Numbered from the stretch's first letter, positions 18,747 to 28,426 are shown. The stretch: 64,000 bases of DNA from JANQSS01 sp965249735 (GCA_965249735.1 CBDFMS010000023.1:1-64000); one strand, 5' to 3'. Notes: generated by a model from the sequence alone, not told the origin. Translations and numbers: made by a program.

Positions 18747-20062
18747 TCATTGAAATCCGGTAGAATGAAATATCTGAAATCCTTAAAGCCTAACAGGTAG
18801 ACATGTTTGTTTTCATAGTATGATGGCATAATAGATCGATCGATTCCCGGATACTCTAAGATATTGTGATCTACCAGAAAAGCTGCCATACCCGGTGCTT
18901 CAAGCAGCACATGTTGGATTCCATCATTTTGTTGCGCTTTACTTATTATGTCACCCATTAAAATTGCATGACCATATCCTTCATATGCTTTTTCTTCCGG
19001 CAACGTACCTGTAATACTGTAAAACGATTCTTCGAACTCAGAAAAACTAGAACTGATATCAGGGTTCCAAAACGAGGTGAGTCGTACATCAAAATTATTA
19101 AGATGACTGTAAAGCACTTCAGAGTTCCAATCTGTCATACCGTACACAATACTTTTTTCGTGCAATTCATTAAAATCCAGAAATCGAAAAAAGTCATGTA
19201 TTAAATTAATATCTCTGGTTACAGGAACGATAAACACTTTTTCCTCAGGATCTTCTGTCCATTCGAGCATTTCCAACTCCTCCAGTTCCTCCATGTTTTC
19301 TACAATAAAAGTCTCTAGTAATTCTTCAGAACCTGTTATTTCCTTATAAAGACGATTTATTTCACCAATTCGACTCTCCTCTTTGCGACTACCAAAAAGT
19401 ATCAATTGATCCGAATTAAATTCTTGAAGTGCATGTTTTAGAATTGTCAAAATGTGCGCATGAAATCCTGGATTTAATTGAACATAATGGCGATTTTCAC
19501 CAATAAATCCTGAGTTTAATTGCCATCCGTTTACATAGGTAATCTCTTGTTCTTTGGCAAATTCAGCAATTGTGCCTACTTGAGATTTCCCTTTTCCTCC
19601 AAAAATATAATTAACTCCATTATTTTTTAACTCATCCAAAATCTGATTTAAATAATTCTTGTCTTGATGAGAATCCTTTATAACGACTTCCAATGGAACA
19701 CGTAAATCTTCGATTTTATCCAATCCTAGTTTTACCCCAACATAATAGTGAACAAGTGCTTCATGACGTGCCGAAATTTGGCCACTCTCGAAATTCATAG
19801 ATTCTGTTTCAAGCGGAAGTATAATTGCGAGTTTATTCTGACTGACTTCTGTTGAGACGTCAATATCTACATTGTCATCGATGTCAGCATCCACGATAAT
19901 GACTTCATCGTCTACCGGGTCAGACCATTTTATTGTATCGACTGTAGGTTGGCGAGGATGATCGACTTGGGGATCAGTTGTCGTCTGAGTCGTTTGTTGT
20001 AATGTTTTGCATTGTAGAAAACAGACGGCGACCAAAAGCAACCAGATACTATTCCCATTCAA
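18743..20062 (-). CDS. Periplasmic-binding-fold lipoprotein
   Basis: Lipoprotein of about 439 residues. It has a signal peptide ending in LLLVAVCFLQC, then an acidic, Thr-rich linker and a type 1 periplasmic-binding fold beginning NKLAIILPLETESMNF. The repeats of strand-helix units (YIFGGKGKSQVG, ITYVNGWQL, KVFIVPVTRD, SIVYGMTDWNSEVLYSHL) resemble the LpoA/LppC and branched-chain amino acid binding families. A link to cell-wall synthesis is possible but not shown. The likely start is TTG at 20062, giving a compact lipoprotein signal while overlapping guaA by only 14 bases; an ATG at 20092 is an alternative that lies deeper in guaA. Confidence 0.68.
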   Translation of the reverse strand: MNGNSIWLLLVAVCFLQCKTLQQTTQTTTDPQVDHPRQPTVDTIKWSDPVDDEVIIVDADIDDNVDIDVSTEVSQNKLAIILPLETESMNFESGQISARHEALVHYYVGVKLGLDKIEDLRVPLEVVIKDSHQDKNYLNQILDELKNNGVNYIFGGKGKSQVGTIAEFAKEQEITYVNGWQLNSGFIGENRHYVQLNPGFHAHILTILKHALQEFNSDQLILFGSRKEESRIGEINRLYKEITGSEELLETFIVENMEELEELEMLEWTEDPEEKVFIVPVTRDINLIHDFFRFLDFNELHEKSIVYGMTDWNSEVLYSHLNNFDVRLTSFWNPDISSSFSEFEESFYSITGTLPEEKAYEGYGHAILMGDIISKAQQNDGIQHVLLEAPGMAAFLVDHNILEYPGIDRSIMPSYYENKHVYLLGFKDFRYFILPDFND

Positions 20063-21587
20063 TCGTGGCCGGAGGTTTTGTACTGATATCATAAACGACT
20101 CGATTAATCCCATTTACCTGGTTAATTATTTTTGATGATATTTCGGCTAGCACTTTATAGGGTATATCACTCCATTCTGCGGTCATACCATCCGATGAAT
20201 TAACAGCCCTCAAAGCTACTACTTTCTCGTATGTTCGCTCATCGCCCATAACACCAACGGACTGTATAGGTAATAATATTGCACCGGCCTGCCAAATTTG
20301 ATCATAGAGGCCATGCGCTCTCAATGATTCGATATAAATATGATCGGCTTCTTGCAGGAGTCTGACATTTTCTTCATTGATATCACCAATTATGCGAATT
20401 GCCAGTCCTGGACCGGGAAACGGATGGCGATTCAAAATATCCGAAGGGATGTTTATCTCATTACCAATTTTACGGACTTCATCTTTAAACAAACTACGCA
20501 GGGGCTCTATAATATTGAGTTCGAGTTTTTCCGGTAGACCGCCAACATTGTGGTGCGACTTGATTGTCACTGAAGGGCCGTGTACACTTACGGATTCTAT
20601 GACATCAGGATAAATGGTTCCTTGTCCCAGCCATTTAATCTTTTTCTCATGTAAGGCTTCTTCTTCAAAAATTTCTATAAAGAGCTGTCCAATAATTTTT
20701 CGTTTGCGCTCGGGATCTTTGACACCTGCTAGTGCGGTCCAGAATCGATGTCGAGCGTCTACGCCGTGAATATTAAGACCAATGCGCTCATATATTCGCA
20801 ATACCTCGCTGTATTCATTTTTTCGCAGAAGGCCGTTATCAACGAATACACAATGCAGTCGGCTACCCATGGATTGATGAAGCAGTGATGCCGCCACGGT
20901 AGAATCAACACCTCCTGAAAGAGCCATTAATACGTGATCATTTTTCCCAACCCGATCTGTGATCATCTTGACAGATTCCTGCACAAATGAAGCCGGGGTC
21001 CAATCCTTTTCCAAGCCTGCAATTTTGAATATAAAATTCTGAAGTACTTGTTTTCCTTCAAGGGTATGACTGACTTCGGGATGGAATTGCACACCGTATA
21101 ATTTCGTACCATATTCTGATTTATACTTATAGGCAGCGATTGGGATATCATTGCTGCCTGCCAATACCTCGAATGTTTCAGGCAAAGACAAGATACTATC
21201 AGCATGTGACATCCAAACCTGGCTATGATCGGCTACTTCCCGAAATAAAATGTCTGTAGTAAGTTTGTCAAGATGTGCTTTCCCGTATTCTCTTATCTCC
21301 GAAGATTCTATACGTCCACCGAATTGATGCGCTGCAAGTTGTGCTCCATAACAAATGGCAAGGACAGGACAATGCTTCAATATCTTGTTTATATCAACGT
21401 GGAGAGCATTTGACGCTAAACAGGAGAACGGACTACCGGATAAAACAACAGCTCTAGCTGATGGTAGAATTTCTTCATAACGGGAATAAGGAATGATCTC
21501 ACAATACACACCCAACTCACGAATTTTTCTGCCGATCAGCTGTGTGTATTGGGAACCAAAATCAAGAACTATAAGTTGCGCTTGCAT
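20049..21587 (-). CDS. guaA: GMP synthase (glutamine-hydrolysing)
   Basis: Makes GMP from XMP, ATP and glutamine. The N-terminal class I amidotransferase domain has nucleophile Cys79 in LAICYGAQLAAHQFGG and the His/Glu pair in VQFHPEVSHT. The ATP-pyrophosphatase loop is ALSGGVDSTVAASLL. The C-terminal dimerisation domain ends with ISTKPPATIEWE, the canonical GuaA terminus. At 512 residues it is full length. It starts one base after the nusB stop and overlaps the downstream lipoprotein gene, so it is embedded in an operon. Confidence 0.98.
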   Translation of the reverse strand: MQAQLIVLDFGSQYTQLIGRKIRELGVYCEIIPYSRYEEILPSARAVVLSGSPFSCLASNALHVDINKILKHCPVLAICYGAQLAAHQFGGRIESSEIREYGKAHLDKLTTDILFREVADHSQVWMSHADSILSLPETFEVLAGSNDIPIAAYKYKSEYGTKLYGVQFHPEVSHTLEGKQVLQNFIFKIAGLEKDWTPASFVQESVKMITDRVGKNDHVLMALSGGVDSTVAASLLHQSMGSRLHCVFVDNGLLRKNEYSEVLRIYERIGLNIHGVDARHRFWTALAGVKDPERKRKIIGQLFIEIFEEEALHEKKIKWLGQGTIYPDVIESVSVHGPSVTIKSHHNVGGLPEKLELNIIEPLRSLFKDEVRKIGNEINIPSDILNRHPFPGPGLAIRIIGDINEENVRLLQEADHIYIESLRAHGLYDQIWQAGAILLPIQSVGVMGDERTYEKVVALRAVNSSDGMTAEWSDIPYKVLAEISSKIINQVNGINRVVYDISTKPPATIEWE

Positions 21588-21588
21588 A

Positions 21589-22518
21589 TTATCTCAGTCC
21601 CCTGCCTGTTTTTACAATTATTCCCTCGGAAATCAGATCTCTCATCACCGAATCCAGAATACCATTGACAAATTCTTTGCTTTTGTCAGTGCTATAATTT
21701 TTTGCTATTTCTACGTACTCATTGATCGTTGCCTTGGTAGGTATTGACGGAAACTTGATCATCTCACCTACTGACATCTTAAGAATGATTATATCCATTT
21801 TTGCCAGTCGATCTACCTCCCAATTTTGCAATTTGGGTTTGATGAACTCCAATATTTCGTCTTCTTCCTTCAACGCCGCAAGCAAGAGGGACATACCAAA
21901 CTCTTCTGTCGTTTGATCATCAGGTTTGAATTCATCGAAGAATCTATCGTCTCTTGGCAATGCTTTAATAGTCTTTTTCATTGCGCCTGAAATAAGGGAC
22001 TTGTCATCCAACCAGGAATGATACTTGTCTTCCAATATCTCCTCAAACAGTTCCTCTTTTCTTAAAAATCGATAGAAATCCAACAACCCGTCCTTGTCTG
22101 TCATCTCCGGATCGCTGTTACTGTAAAATTTAATATAGGATTCCTCCTTCGCGTATTTTTTATAGATCTGTCGAAGAATATCAACATCGACGATATCCTT
22201 GAACTTCAATTGTTTAAATAACTCCTGCAGCTCCTCATTATTCTCAAGACTTAGCATGAGCTTGTTGTTAAACAACCTGTCAGTGAACATCTTATCATGT
22301 TCAGATGGAAGATGTTTCTTTTGTCTTGTTTTCAGGTCTGCCAGACTTTGATGAGCAATTCCAACTAAAAGATACAATGAGAAAATATACAGATCATAGG
22401 TATCATCCAGCATCTGGCGATAACGTGCAATGATACTAGCATCCGAAGTTTCGCCAATAATACTGCGACTGTATAGTAGTTGTAATATTTTAATCCTTAC
22501 GTTTCTTCGACTAAGCAT
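21589..22518 (-). CDS. nusB: Transcription antitermination factor NusB, long form
   Basis: RNA-binding antitermination factor acting with NusE at boxA of rRNA operons. The C-terminal half carries the NusB core: WEVDRLAKMDIIILKMSVGEM, KATINEYVEIAKNYS and KEFVNGILDSV. The N-terminus MLSRRNVRIKILQLLYS matches the family's first helix. At 309 residues it is about twice the E. coli length; Bacteroidota NusB proteins commonly carry such an insertion in the middle. It lies directly upstream of guaA, one base apart. Confidence 0.93.
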   Translation of the reverse strand: MLSRRNVRIKILQLLYSRSIIGETSDASIIARYRQMLDDTYDLYIFSLYLLVGIAHQSLADLKTRQKKHLPSEHDKMFTDRLFNNKLMLSLENNEELQELFKQLKFKDIVDVDILRQIYKKYAKEESYIKFYSNSDPEMTDKDGLLDFYRFLRKEELFEEILEDKYHSWLDDKSLISGAMKKTIKALPRDDRFFDEFKPDDQTTEEFGMSLLLAALKEEDEILEFIKPKLQNWEVDRLAKMDIIILKMSVGEMIKFPSIPTKATINEYVEIAKNYSTDKSKEFVNGILDSVMRDLISEGIIVKTGRGLR

Positions 22519-22594
22519 ATCTCAAGGGTCAGTGCATCGAAAGACAAATAAAAGGAATATTCACCTAGTATTCCTTATGGACGCATTAAAAAAA

Positions 22595-24085
22595 TTAATT
22601 ATTTATCGAAGAACTTTTGATCATATTGATCTCTTCCACTGTAGGAAGATTTTCTTTGTGCCATTTTCCAATGACTACACCATCTTTCATTAGCATTAGA
22701 CCAGGGTTAGAACGGATAATGGTCTTCAGTAGAATATCATCCGCCTTATATAAGACCATGTTGATGTCGAGTTCATTTTGCAGGGAAGAGAGGATGGCAT
22801 CATCCGCACCTCCTAAAAGTCCTACAGTGACTATTTGCGACTCGCGAATTAGGGGCAGGAGTTCTTTTGTGTAATCTCTCAGATAACTTTTATCGAAATT
22901 GTAATGGGGACCTTTTTCCTCTCTTTTATTGACATCTGCCGCAAACTTGACGATCTCCACTTCATTACCGGTCCCAGGAATTGTGTCAAAACCGTAGATC
23001 GTATCCACCTTCGTAATCATCTCATGCGTTAATTCATATGGCAACTTGTATGAAATAATCCAAAAGCGAAACTCTGGTTCGCCTAATAGTTCTTCACTGA
23101 TATCATAGCCATCAGAATCTTCGACAATAAACTCACTAAGTTTTGTTGGAGTAAGTTCCGGCTCAGTTTTCAATTGTTCAACAACTTCCCAATCGGATTT
23201 TGGATAGTTTTTCGCAGCCTCGGCCAAATACACCTGTGTGCTCAACTCTACCAGATTCCCTGATTCTCTATTTTTAACTACAAAGCCGACAACCTCGACA
23301 TTATTTGTCGCATCCAATTCTGCTTGTCGCTGGTCTCGGATATTTACACCTTCCCGAAAGGGTCGAAAATCTGTGTGTGGCAAATCCCAGGAAAAATTAC
23401 TCAAACAATACCAGATCAATCCTATTAATGAAGCCCCGACGAGAATATTTCTGGTTTTCGGTGAAAACAAACGATGCATATCGCTGTGCTTAAATACAAA
23501 TATCAATGAGGGCATTAATAAAACGACATCCTTAAAAAAGGAAATCTTTGGCTCTATAGTCAAAAAATCTCCAAAACACCCACAATCGGTAACGCGCATA
23601 TTTGTCATGTCGTAAGGTCCCCACTTGCCGAAACTAAAGAAGTTCTCTCCAGATGGCACATACCCTGTTAAATATGTGAAACTAGTCAACACGGTAAAGA
23701 ATAAAATAAGCAGTAGAAAAATCCAACTGGCCAGTTTAGCTCTCGCACCCAGGACCAACATCAACCCTATTACAATTTCAAGCACGATCATAAATACACT
23801 AAAGCCAACTGAATAATCAGACAATAAAGGAAATAATCCCGCTAAAAAATTAAATGATGTGTCTTCAAACGTACCTTGAAATTCAGCAAAATATTGCTCC
23901 ATTTTAAACGCTGTTCCCATTGGGTCAACGGCTTTTACCCAACCAGAAAATATAAATAGAATGCCACAAAAATTTTGCAAAAAAGACAATACAAAATTAT
24001 TAATACGTTTTGTCGTAAAATACAATCCACCTGTCAATGCAAGTGATGCAATTGCTACCCAAATTATAACTCCAGTAAATGTCAT
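22595..24085 (-). CDS. DoxX/BT_3928-type membrane protein
   Basis: Bacteroidota membrane protein of 496 residues. The N-terminal region has four or more membrane helices with the DoxX-like block FCGILFIFSGWVKAVDP, then VGFSVFMIVLEIVIGLMLVLG. A second block, GPYDMTNMRVTDCGCFGDF, has the Cys-Gly-Cys-Phe turn typical of MauE/DoxX relatives. After further helices comes a soluble C-terminal part that looks like a thioredoxin-like fold without a clear CxxC. MauE-type proteins assist redox or disulfide processes, but no function is established for this family. It stands between DUF1599 and nusB, an order I recall as common in the phylum. Confidence 0.8.
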   Translation of the reverse strand: MTFTGVIIWVAIASLALTGGLYFTTKRINNFVLSFLQNFCGILFIFSGWVKAVDPMGTAFKMEQYFAEFQGTFEDTSFNFLAGLFPLLSDYSVGFSVFMIVLEIVIGLMLVLGARAKLASWIFLLLILFFTVLTSFTYLTGYVPSGENFFSFGKWGPYDMTNMRVTDCGCFGDFLTIEPKISFFKDVVLLMPSLIFVFKHSDMHRLFSPKTRNILVGASLIGLIWYCLSNFSWDLPHTDFRPFREGVNIRDQRQAELDATNNVEVVGFVVKNRESGNLVELSTQVYLAEAAKNYPKSDWEVVEQLKTEPELTPTKLSEFIVEDSDGYDISEELLGEPEFRFWIISYKLPYELTHEMITKVDTIYGFDTIPGTGNEVEIVKFAADVNKREEKGPHYNFDKSYLRDYTKELLPLIRESQIVTVGLLGGADDAILSSLQNELDINMVLYKADDILLKTIIRSNPGLMLMKDGVVIGKWHKENLPTVEEINMIKSSSINN

Positions 24086-24101
24086 ATTTCTCTTAATTTA
24101 A

Positions 24102-24662
24102 TCAATGGTCTCTCTCACTCAATAAAATCATTGCAAAAATTGCATAATTAATAATATCTCGAAATCCAGCGTCGATATCCTCTGACACTTCTACTTTCCC
24201 AAGATTATCTTCAATAGATCGAATACGAAGCAACTTCATCAAAATCAGATCTGTCATAGAGGATACACGCATGCTTCTCCAGGCCTCTCCATAGTCGTGA
24301 TTTTTTTTGATTAGAAGATTCCGAACCTCAGCCTTCTGTTGGTCGTAACGCATGATGATATCCTCAGAATCTGTCAATTCCTCAAATTTTTGGCGGGTTA
24401 ATTGAATCAATGCCATGATGCAATAGTTGATCAATCCATAGTAATCATCTCGAATGTCATCGCCCACCAGCTGTACCGCTTTCTCTTCGATGCTGCGTAA
24501 CCGTGCAGCTTTAATGAATATCTGGTCAGTTAGCGATGTCGGACGGAGAATCGTCCAGGATGCCCCATAGTCTTTGTTCTTTCGAACAAAGAGTGACCGT
24601 GCCTCATCAAAGATGGCATCATAGGATGAAAGCGTGTCTGTAGATTCGGTTTTTTGATTCAA
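24102..24662 (-). CDS. DUF1599 protein with two internal repeats
   Basis: Conserved Bacteroidota protein of 186 residues, named for DUF1599 (also called nucleotide modification associated domain 1). It consists of two copies of the same unit. The first has RKNKDYGASWTILRPTSLTDQ and ARLRSIEEK; the second has KKNHDYGEAWRSMRVSSMTDL and LRIRSIEDN. Each ends in a helix with an Asn-Tyr pair (LINYCIMALIQL, IINYAIFAMILL). The alpha-helical pattern is reminiscent of MazG-like folds, but this is only an impression. It is the first gene of a minus-strand block reaching to 18108. Confidence 0.85.
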   Translation of the reverse strand: MNQKTESTDTLSSYDAIFDEARSLFVRKNKDYGASWTILRPTSLTDQIFIKAARLRSIEEKAVQLVGDDIRDDYYGLINYCIMALIQLTRQKFEELTDSEDIIMRYDQQKAEVRNLLIKKNHDYGEAWRSMRVSSMTDLILMKLLRIRSIEDNLGKVEVSEDIDAGFRDIINYAIFAMILLSERDH

Positions 24663-24707
24663 GTTGTATACGTTTGTAGCCTGCTAATAATTTGCAGAAC
24701 AGTTCCG

Positions 24708-24715
24708 CAAATTTA
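24708..24715 (-). promoter_or_regulatory. -7 promoter box for the DUF1599-guaA-trmH block
   Basis: On the minus strand the bases read TAAATTTG, a full match to TAnnTTTG, 46 bases before the DUF1599 start. It is the best promoter candidate for the six-gene block. On the other strand, AATATTTG near 24750 is a weaker match for the divergent EamA gene. Confidence 0.45.
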
Positions 24716-24774
24716 GTTGGATTAAGCTTTTATCCATCTAATCATTCGTTAATATTTGTTATTGAATTCTAAGT

Positions 24775-25644
24775 ATGGGTTACTTGGTGGGGTCGGTTGT
24801 TCTTAATTCGTTGATTGTAATCATCTTTCGGTACTATCGTCAATTTGGAATTAACAACTTTGCTGCCATTGTAGTCAACTATGTGGTCTGTTTCATAATC
24901 GGTGTGATCGTGACAAAAGGCGAAGTGCTGAATGTCACCCAAATTCCAACAAACTGGATTCCTGTCTTACTCTTCCTGGGAAGCTTGTTCATTCTAACGT
25001 TCAATGTTGTGGCCGCCACCGTGCAAGCATTCAGTGTAACCGTAGCGACACTTGTTCAAAAAATGTCCGTCATTCTTGTCGTAATTTTTGCCCTACTCGC
25101 GTATAATGAGCCGCTAAATTTTCTGAGAATCCTGGGACTTTTAGCTGGTTTACTGGCTATTTTCTTGATGAGTGGTAGACCCGAACAACCGCATTTGCTT
25201 CGAAAATCATGGATGGTACTGGCGCTGCCTATTGTCGTTTTCATCGCTTCCGGTGCAGTCGACTCCACATTCTTGTATATGAATCGCTTAAACTTAACGC
25301 CTGGGAGAGAAGGTGCGTTTGCCGCCTACCTCTTTGGAACAGCAGGTATATTAGGGATGCTTTATTTAATATATCCACTAATGAAGGGAAAACGGTATTC
25401 CAAAAGGGACATAAGTGCCGGTATTGTCTTAGGGATACCTAATTTTTTTACAGTGTATTGCATTCAAAAAATGCTGCTAACCGGCATGGATGGATCTGTT
25501 ATTTTTCCTATTCACAACATAGCTATCTTAATTTTCTCCGCTATTTTAAGTAAACTGTTGTTTAAAGAACATTTTGCAACCATCAAATATGCCGGTATTG
25601 TATTGGCAATCACATCCATCCTCATGCTCGCATTAGGTAATTGA
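24775..25644 (+). CDS. EamA/DMT-superfamily transporter
   Basis: Inner-membrane protein of 289 residues with about ten hydrophobic helices and the two-repeat layout of drug/metabolite transporters. Helix-end features such as TLVQKMSVILVVIFALLAYN and ILRILGLLAGLLAIFLMSG fit the first repeat. VIFPIHNIAILIFSAILSKL and TIKYAGIVLAITSILMLAL fit the second. The substrate cannot be told. It opens a plus-strand run: yigZ follows after 12 bases and coaE overlaps yigZ. Confidence 0.85.
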   Translation: MGYLVGSVVLNSLIVIIFRYYRQFGINNFAAIVVNYVVCFIIGVIVTKGEVLNVTQIPTNWIPVLLFLGSLFILTFNVVAATVQAFSVTVATLVQKMSVILVVIFALLAYNEPLNFLRILGLLAGLLAIFLMSGRPEQPHLLRKSWMVLALPIVVFIASGAVDSTFLYMNRLNLTPGREGAFAAYLFGTAGILGMLYLIYPLMKGKRYSKRDISAGIVLGIPNFFTVYCIQKMLLTGMDGSVIFPIHNIAILIFSAILSKLLFKEHFATIKYAGIVLAITSILMLALGN

Positions 25645-25656
25645 TTCAACATCTTT

Positions 25657-26322
25657 ATGACGGAAGTAGCCGGAACATATCGAACAATTACACAAACGAA
25701 TGAAAGTCTATTTCGAGATCGGGGCAGCAAGTTCCTGGGCTATGCTTTTCCTGTCCAAAGTCGGAGTGAGGTGCGTGACTGTATCGACATATTGAAAGAG
25801 GATCATCCAAAAGCCAGACATCATTGTTTTTCTTTTAGAATTGGGGGTTCAGGTCAGGACTATCGCATATCAGATGATGGAGAACCGGCAGGGAGTGCAG
25901 GTCAGCCCATTTATCAGCAATTATTGAGCTTCAATCTCACAAATATTCTAGTCGTTGTCGTTCGTTATTTTGGCGGTACCAAGCTTGGCAAATCCGGACT
26001 CATAAACGCCTATAAAACTGCATCTTATGAGGCCTTATCTCAAGCAAATATTGTGATCAAACATCTATCTGCGTTCTATGAAATAAAAACGAATTATGAC
26101 CATTCGGCCATACTTTTGAGTGCATTTAAGTCAAAAGGAATTGAAGTGACTGACGTTAAATACTTAGACCAGGTCATTTTCGATCTTAAGTTAAGGGCAA
26201 CTGATCATCATAATCACTTGAATCTGGCCCTGATGCATGGATTGCGGTTGCAGGCCGTAGAGATGTTGTCACAGATATCAGAAGAGGATCTCACCATTCG
26301 TTTAATTGATATAGAAACATGA
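25657..26322 (+). CDS. YigZ/IMPACT family protein
   Basis: Protein of 221 residues with the UPF0029 (IMPACT) N-terminal domain: GSKFLGYAFPVQSRSEV, KARHHCFSFRIG, the signature SDDGEPAGSAGQPI, and VVVRYFGGTKLGKSGLINAY. A smaller C-terminal domain shaped like the end of elongation factor G follows. E. coli YigZ and yeast Yih1 are relatives; the bacterial role is not settled. The stop overlaps the coaE start (ATGA), so the two are translationally coupled. Confidence 0.92.
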   Translation: MTEVAGTYRTITQTNESLFRDRGSKFLGYAFPVQSRSEVRDCIDILKEDHPKARHHCFSFRIGGSGQDYRISDDGEPAGSAGQPIYQQLLSFNLTNILVVVVRYFGGTKLGKSGLINAYKTASYEALSQANIVIKHLSAFYEIKTNYDHSAILLSAFKSKGIEVTDVKYLDQVIFDLKLRATDHHNHLNLALMHGLRLQAVEMLSQISEEDLTIRLIDIET

Positions 26323-26912
26323 AAGTAATCGGCATTACAGGTGGTATAGGTAGTGGAAAAACAACAATTTGTAAGTTGTTTGAATGTCTGCATGTGCCTG
26401 TCTTTTATGCTGATGAAGTCGCGAAAGAAATCATGAGAACAGATCTCGATGTACAACACGATATTACTACTGCATTTGGAAAAGATGCCTACCTGGATGG
26501 CATGCTCAATCGATCATTCTTAGCTTCAGTCGTCTTCAATGATGCGATAAAACTCTCCACATTAAACAGTATTGTGCATCCAGCCGTTGGACGTGCAACA
26601 CAATCCTGGAACGAGGCAAATGCTTCCTCTACCTATGGATTAAAAGAAGCAGCAATTCTTTTCGAAAGCGGATCACACCGACATGTGGAGAAAGTCATTA
26701 ATGTCTGGGCACCCTTAGAGTTGCGGATTAAACGCGTTATGAAAAGAGATGGAGTTGAACGTGACGAAGTACTCAAACGGGCTAAAAATCAAATCAGCGA
26801 GGGGCTCCGCTTGTCGCTGTCTGACTTCGTCATTGAAAACGATGGCAAGCGGTTAATCACACCTCAAGTCATGCGAATTGATCGGCAGATCAGAAGTTAT
26901 ATCAGTACGTGA
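26319..26912 (+). CDS. coaE: Dephospho-CoA kinase
   Basis: Catalyses the last step of coenzyme A synthesis, phosphorylating the 3'-hydroxyl of dephospho-CoA. The P-loop GGIGSGKTT is at residues 7-15. The substrate block YADEVAKEIM (Asp) and the HPAVGRATQSW, ILFESG and RVMKRDG segments follow in the family's order. Length 197 is typical. It overlaps yigZ by four bases and is followed after 40 bases by rocD, which has its own -7 box. Confidence 0.95.
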   Translation: MKVIGITGGIGSGKTTICKLFECLHVPVFYADEVAKEIMRTDLDVQHDITTAFGKDAYLDGMLNRSFLASVVFNDAIKLSTLNSIVHPAVGRATQSWNEANASSTYGLKEAAILFESGSHRHVEKVINVWAPLELRIKRVMKRDGVERDEVLKRAKNQISEGLRLSLSDFVIENDGKRLITPQVMRIDRQIRSYIST

Positions 26913-26917
26913 ATATG

Positions 26918-26925
26918 TATCTTTG
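26918..26925 (+). promoter_or_regulatory. -7 promoter box for rocD
   Basis: TATCTTTG, a full TAnnTTTG match followed by C, lies 27 bases before the ATG at 26953. It falls between coaE and rocD and supports separate transcription of rocD from that ATG rather than from the in-frame TTG at 26878 inside coaE. Confidence 0.5.
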
Positions 26926-26952
26926 CAGTTGAATATTAAAACGACCATTTCA

Positions 26953-28191
26953 ATGAATACTCAAGTCCTGTCCTCTACTGAATTGATGCAACTGGAAGAT
27001 CGCTACGGCGCTCATAATTATCATCCCTTGCCTGTTGTTCTGGCCAAAGGAGAAGGTGTTTATGTTTGGGATACAGAAGGTAAAAAGTACTTTGACTTTC
27101 TCTCCGCATATAGTGCTGTAAATCAAGGCCATTGTCATCCAAGAATTATTAAAGCACTTGAGGAACAAGCTAGAACGCTTACACTTACTTCCCGTGCTTT
27201 TTATAATGATATGCTCGGTAGATATGAGCAATATATGCATGAGTATTTTGGATACGACAAACTACTCCCCGTCAACACAGGTGTTGAAGCGGTAGAAACG
27301 GCGATCAAACTATGTAGGAAATGGGCATACAAAGTCAAAGGAGTAGAGAACGATAAAGCCAAAATCATTTTTGTAGAAGAAAACTTTCATGGTCGAACGC
27401 TGGGAGTCATTTCAGCATCGACTGACCCGGACAATACAACTGAATTCGGACCCTATCTTCCGGGTTATGAAATTATCCCATACAATGATCTGCAAGCATT
27501 GGAAAGTGCCCTGGATGATCCTAATGTAGCCGGCTTTATTGTCGAACCAATTCAAGGAGAGGCCGGAGTTGTCGTGCCGGATGACGACTATCTAAAAAAG
27601 GCATTTGACTTGTGCAAAAAATATAATGCGCTGTTTATTGCAGATGAAGTCCAGACGGGAATAGCCCGTACCGGAAAGTTGCTATGTTGTGATCATGCCG
27701 ACATTCGCCCAGACATTGTTATTTTAGGTAAAGCATTATCCGGAGGAGTCTTCCCGGTGTCTGCCGCTCTGGCGGATGATGAAATCATGCTGTGTATTAA
27801 GCCTGGAGAACATGGGTCTACATATGGCGGAAATCCTTTGGCTTGTGCCGTAGCGATGGAAGCGCTTGAAGTCATACGCGACGAAAATCTTGCCGATAAC
27901 GCCTTGAAAATGGGTGAAATTTTCACCACAAGGATGGAACACCTCATACAAAAGACCAACCTGGTCACTAAGGTGCGGGGTAAGGGATTACTCAATGCCA
28001 TCGTGATAAACGATACACCAGACAGCAAGACAGCCTGGAATATTTGCCTAAGATTACGTGACAATGGTCTCCTGGCAAAACCTACGCATGGAAATATCAT
28101 TCGTTTTGCTCCACCATTGACCATGACGGAAGATGAGTTGCATCAATGTTGTGACATAATCGAGCGGACGATACTCGAATTCAGAGATTGA
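26953..28191 (+). CDS. rocD: Ornithine aminotransferase
   Basis: Class III PLP aminotransferase moving the delta-amino group of ornithine to 2-oxoglutarate to give glutamate semialdehyde. Length from 26953 is 412 residues. Marks are RYGAHNYHPLPVVL (ornithine aminotransferase N-terminus), FLSAYSAVNQGHCHP, NTGVEAVETAIKLCRKW, EPIQGEAGVVVP, FIADEVQTGIARTG, and the Schiff-base lysine Lys260 in LGKALSGGVFPVSA. GEHGSTYGGNPLAC follows. These are close to the Bacillus/eukaryotic RocD type. No arginase gene is beside it. Confidence 0.95.
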   Translation: MNTQVLSSTELMQLEDRYGAHNYHPLPVVLAKGEGVYVWDTEGKKYFDFLSAYSAVNQGHCHPRIIKALEEQARTLTLTSRAFYNDMLGRYEQYMHEYFGYDKLLPVNTGVEAVETAIKLCRKWAYKVKGVENDKAKIIFVEENFHGRTLGVISASTDPDNTTEFGPYLPGYEIIPYNDLQALESALDDPNVAGFIVEPIQGEAGVVVPDDDYLKKAFDLCKKYNALFIADEVQTGIARTGKLLCCDHADIRPDIVILGKALSGGVFPVSAALADDEIMLCIKPGEHGSTYGGNPLACAVAMEALEVIRDENLADNALKMGEIFTTRMEHLIQKTNLVTKVRGKGLLNAIVINDTPDSKTAWNICLRLRDNGLLAKPTHGNIIRFAPPLTMTEDELHQCCDIIERTILEFRD

Positions 28192-28426
28192 CTCGAACTC
28201 AGAGTTTAGCGACTATTCTATATGAAGGGTTGTGGTTGTATCCTACCTTCACAAAACGTATAAGGCATTGACTTGAATCGATGTGACCCAGCATTTTTCC
28301 TTGTCAGGTTATCATCTCGTCATATATTTTAGCTAAGAGCCACGCAATAAAGTCTTTTCATATTACATAAATCTATAATTTGTTACCTTTACAACAATAA
28401 TTCACTGTCCACTCAGTTAGTTGATC

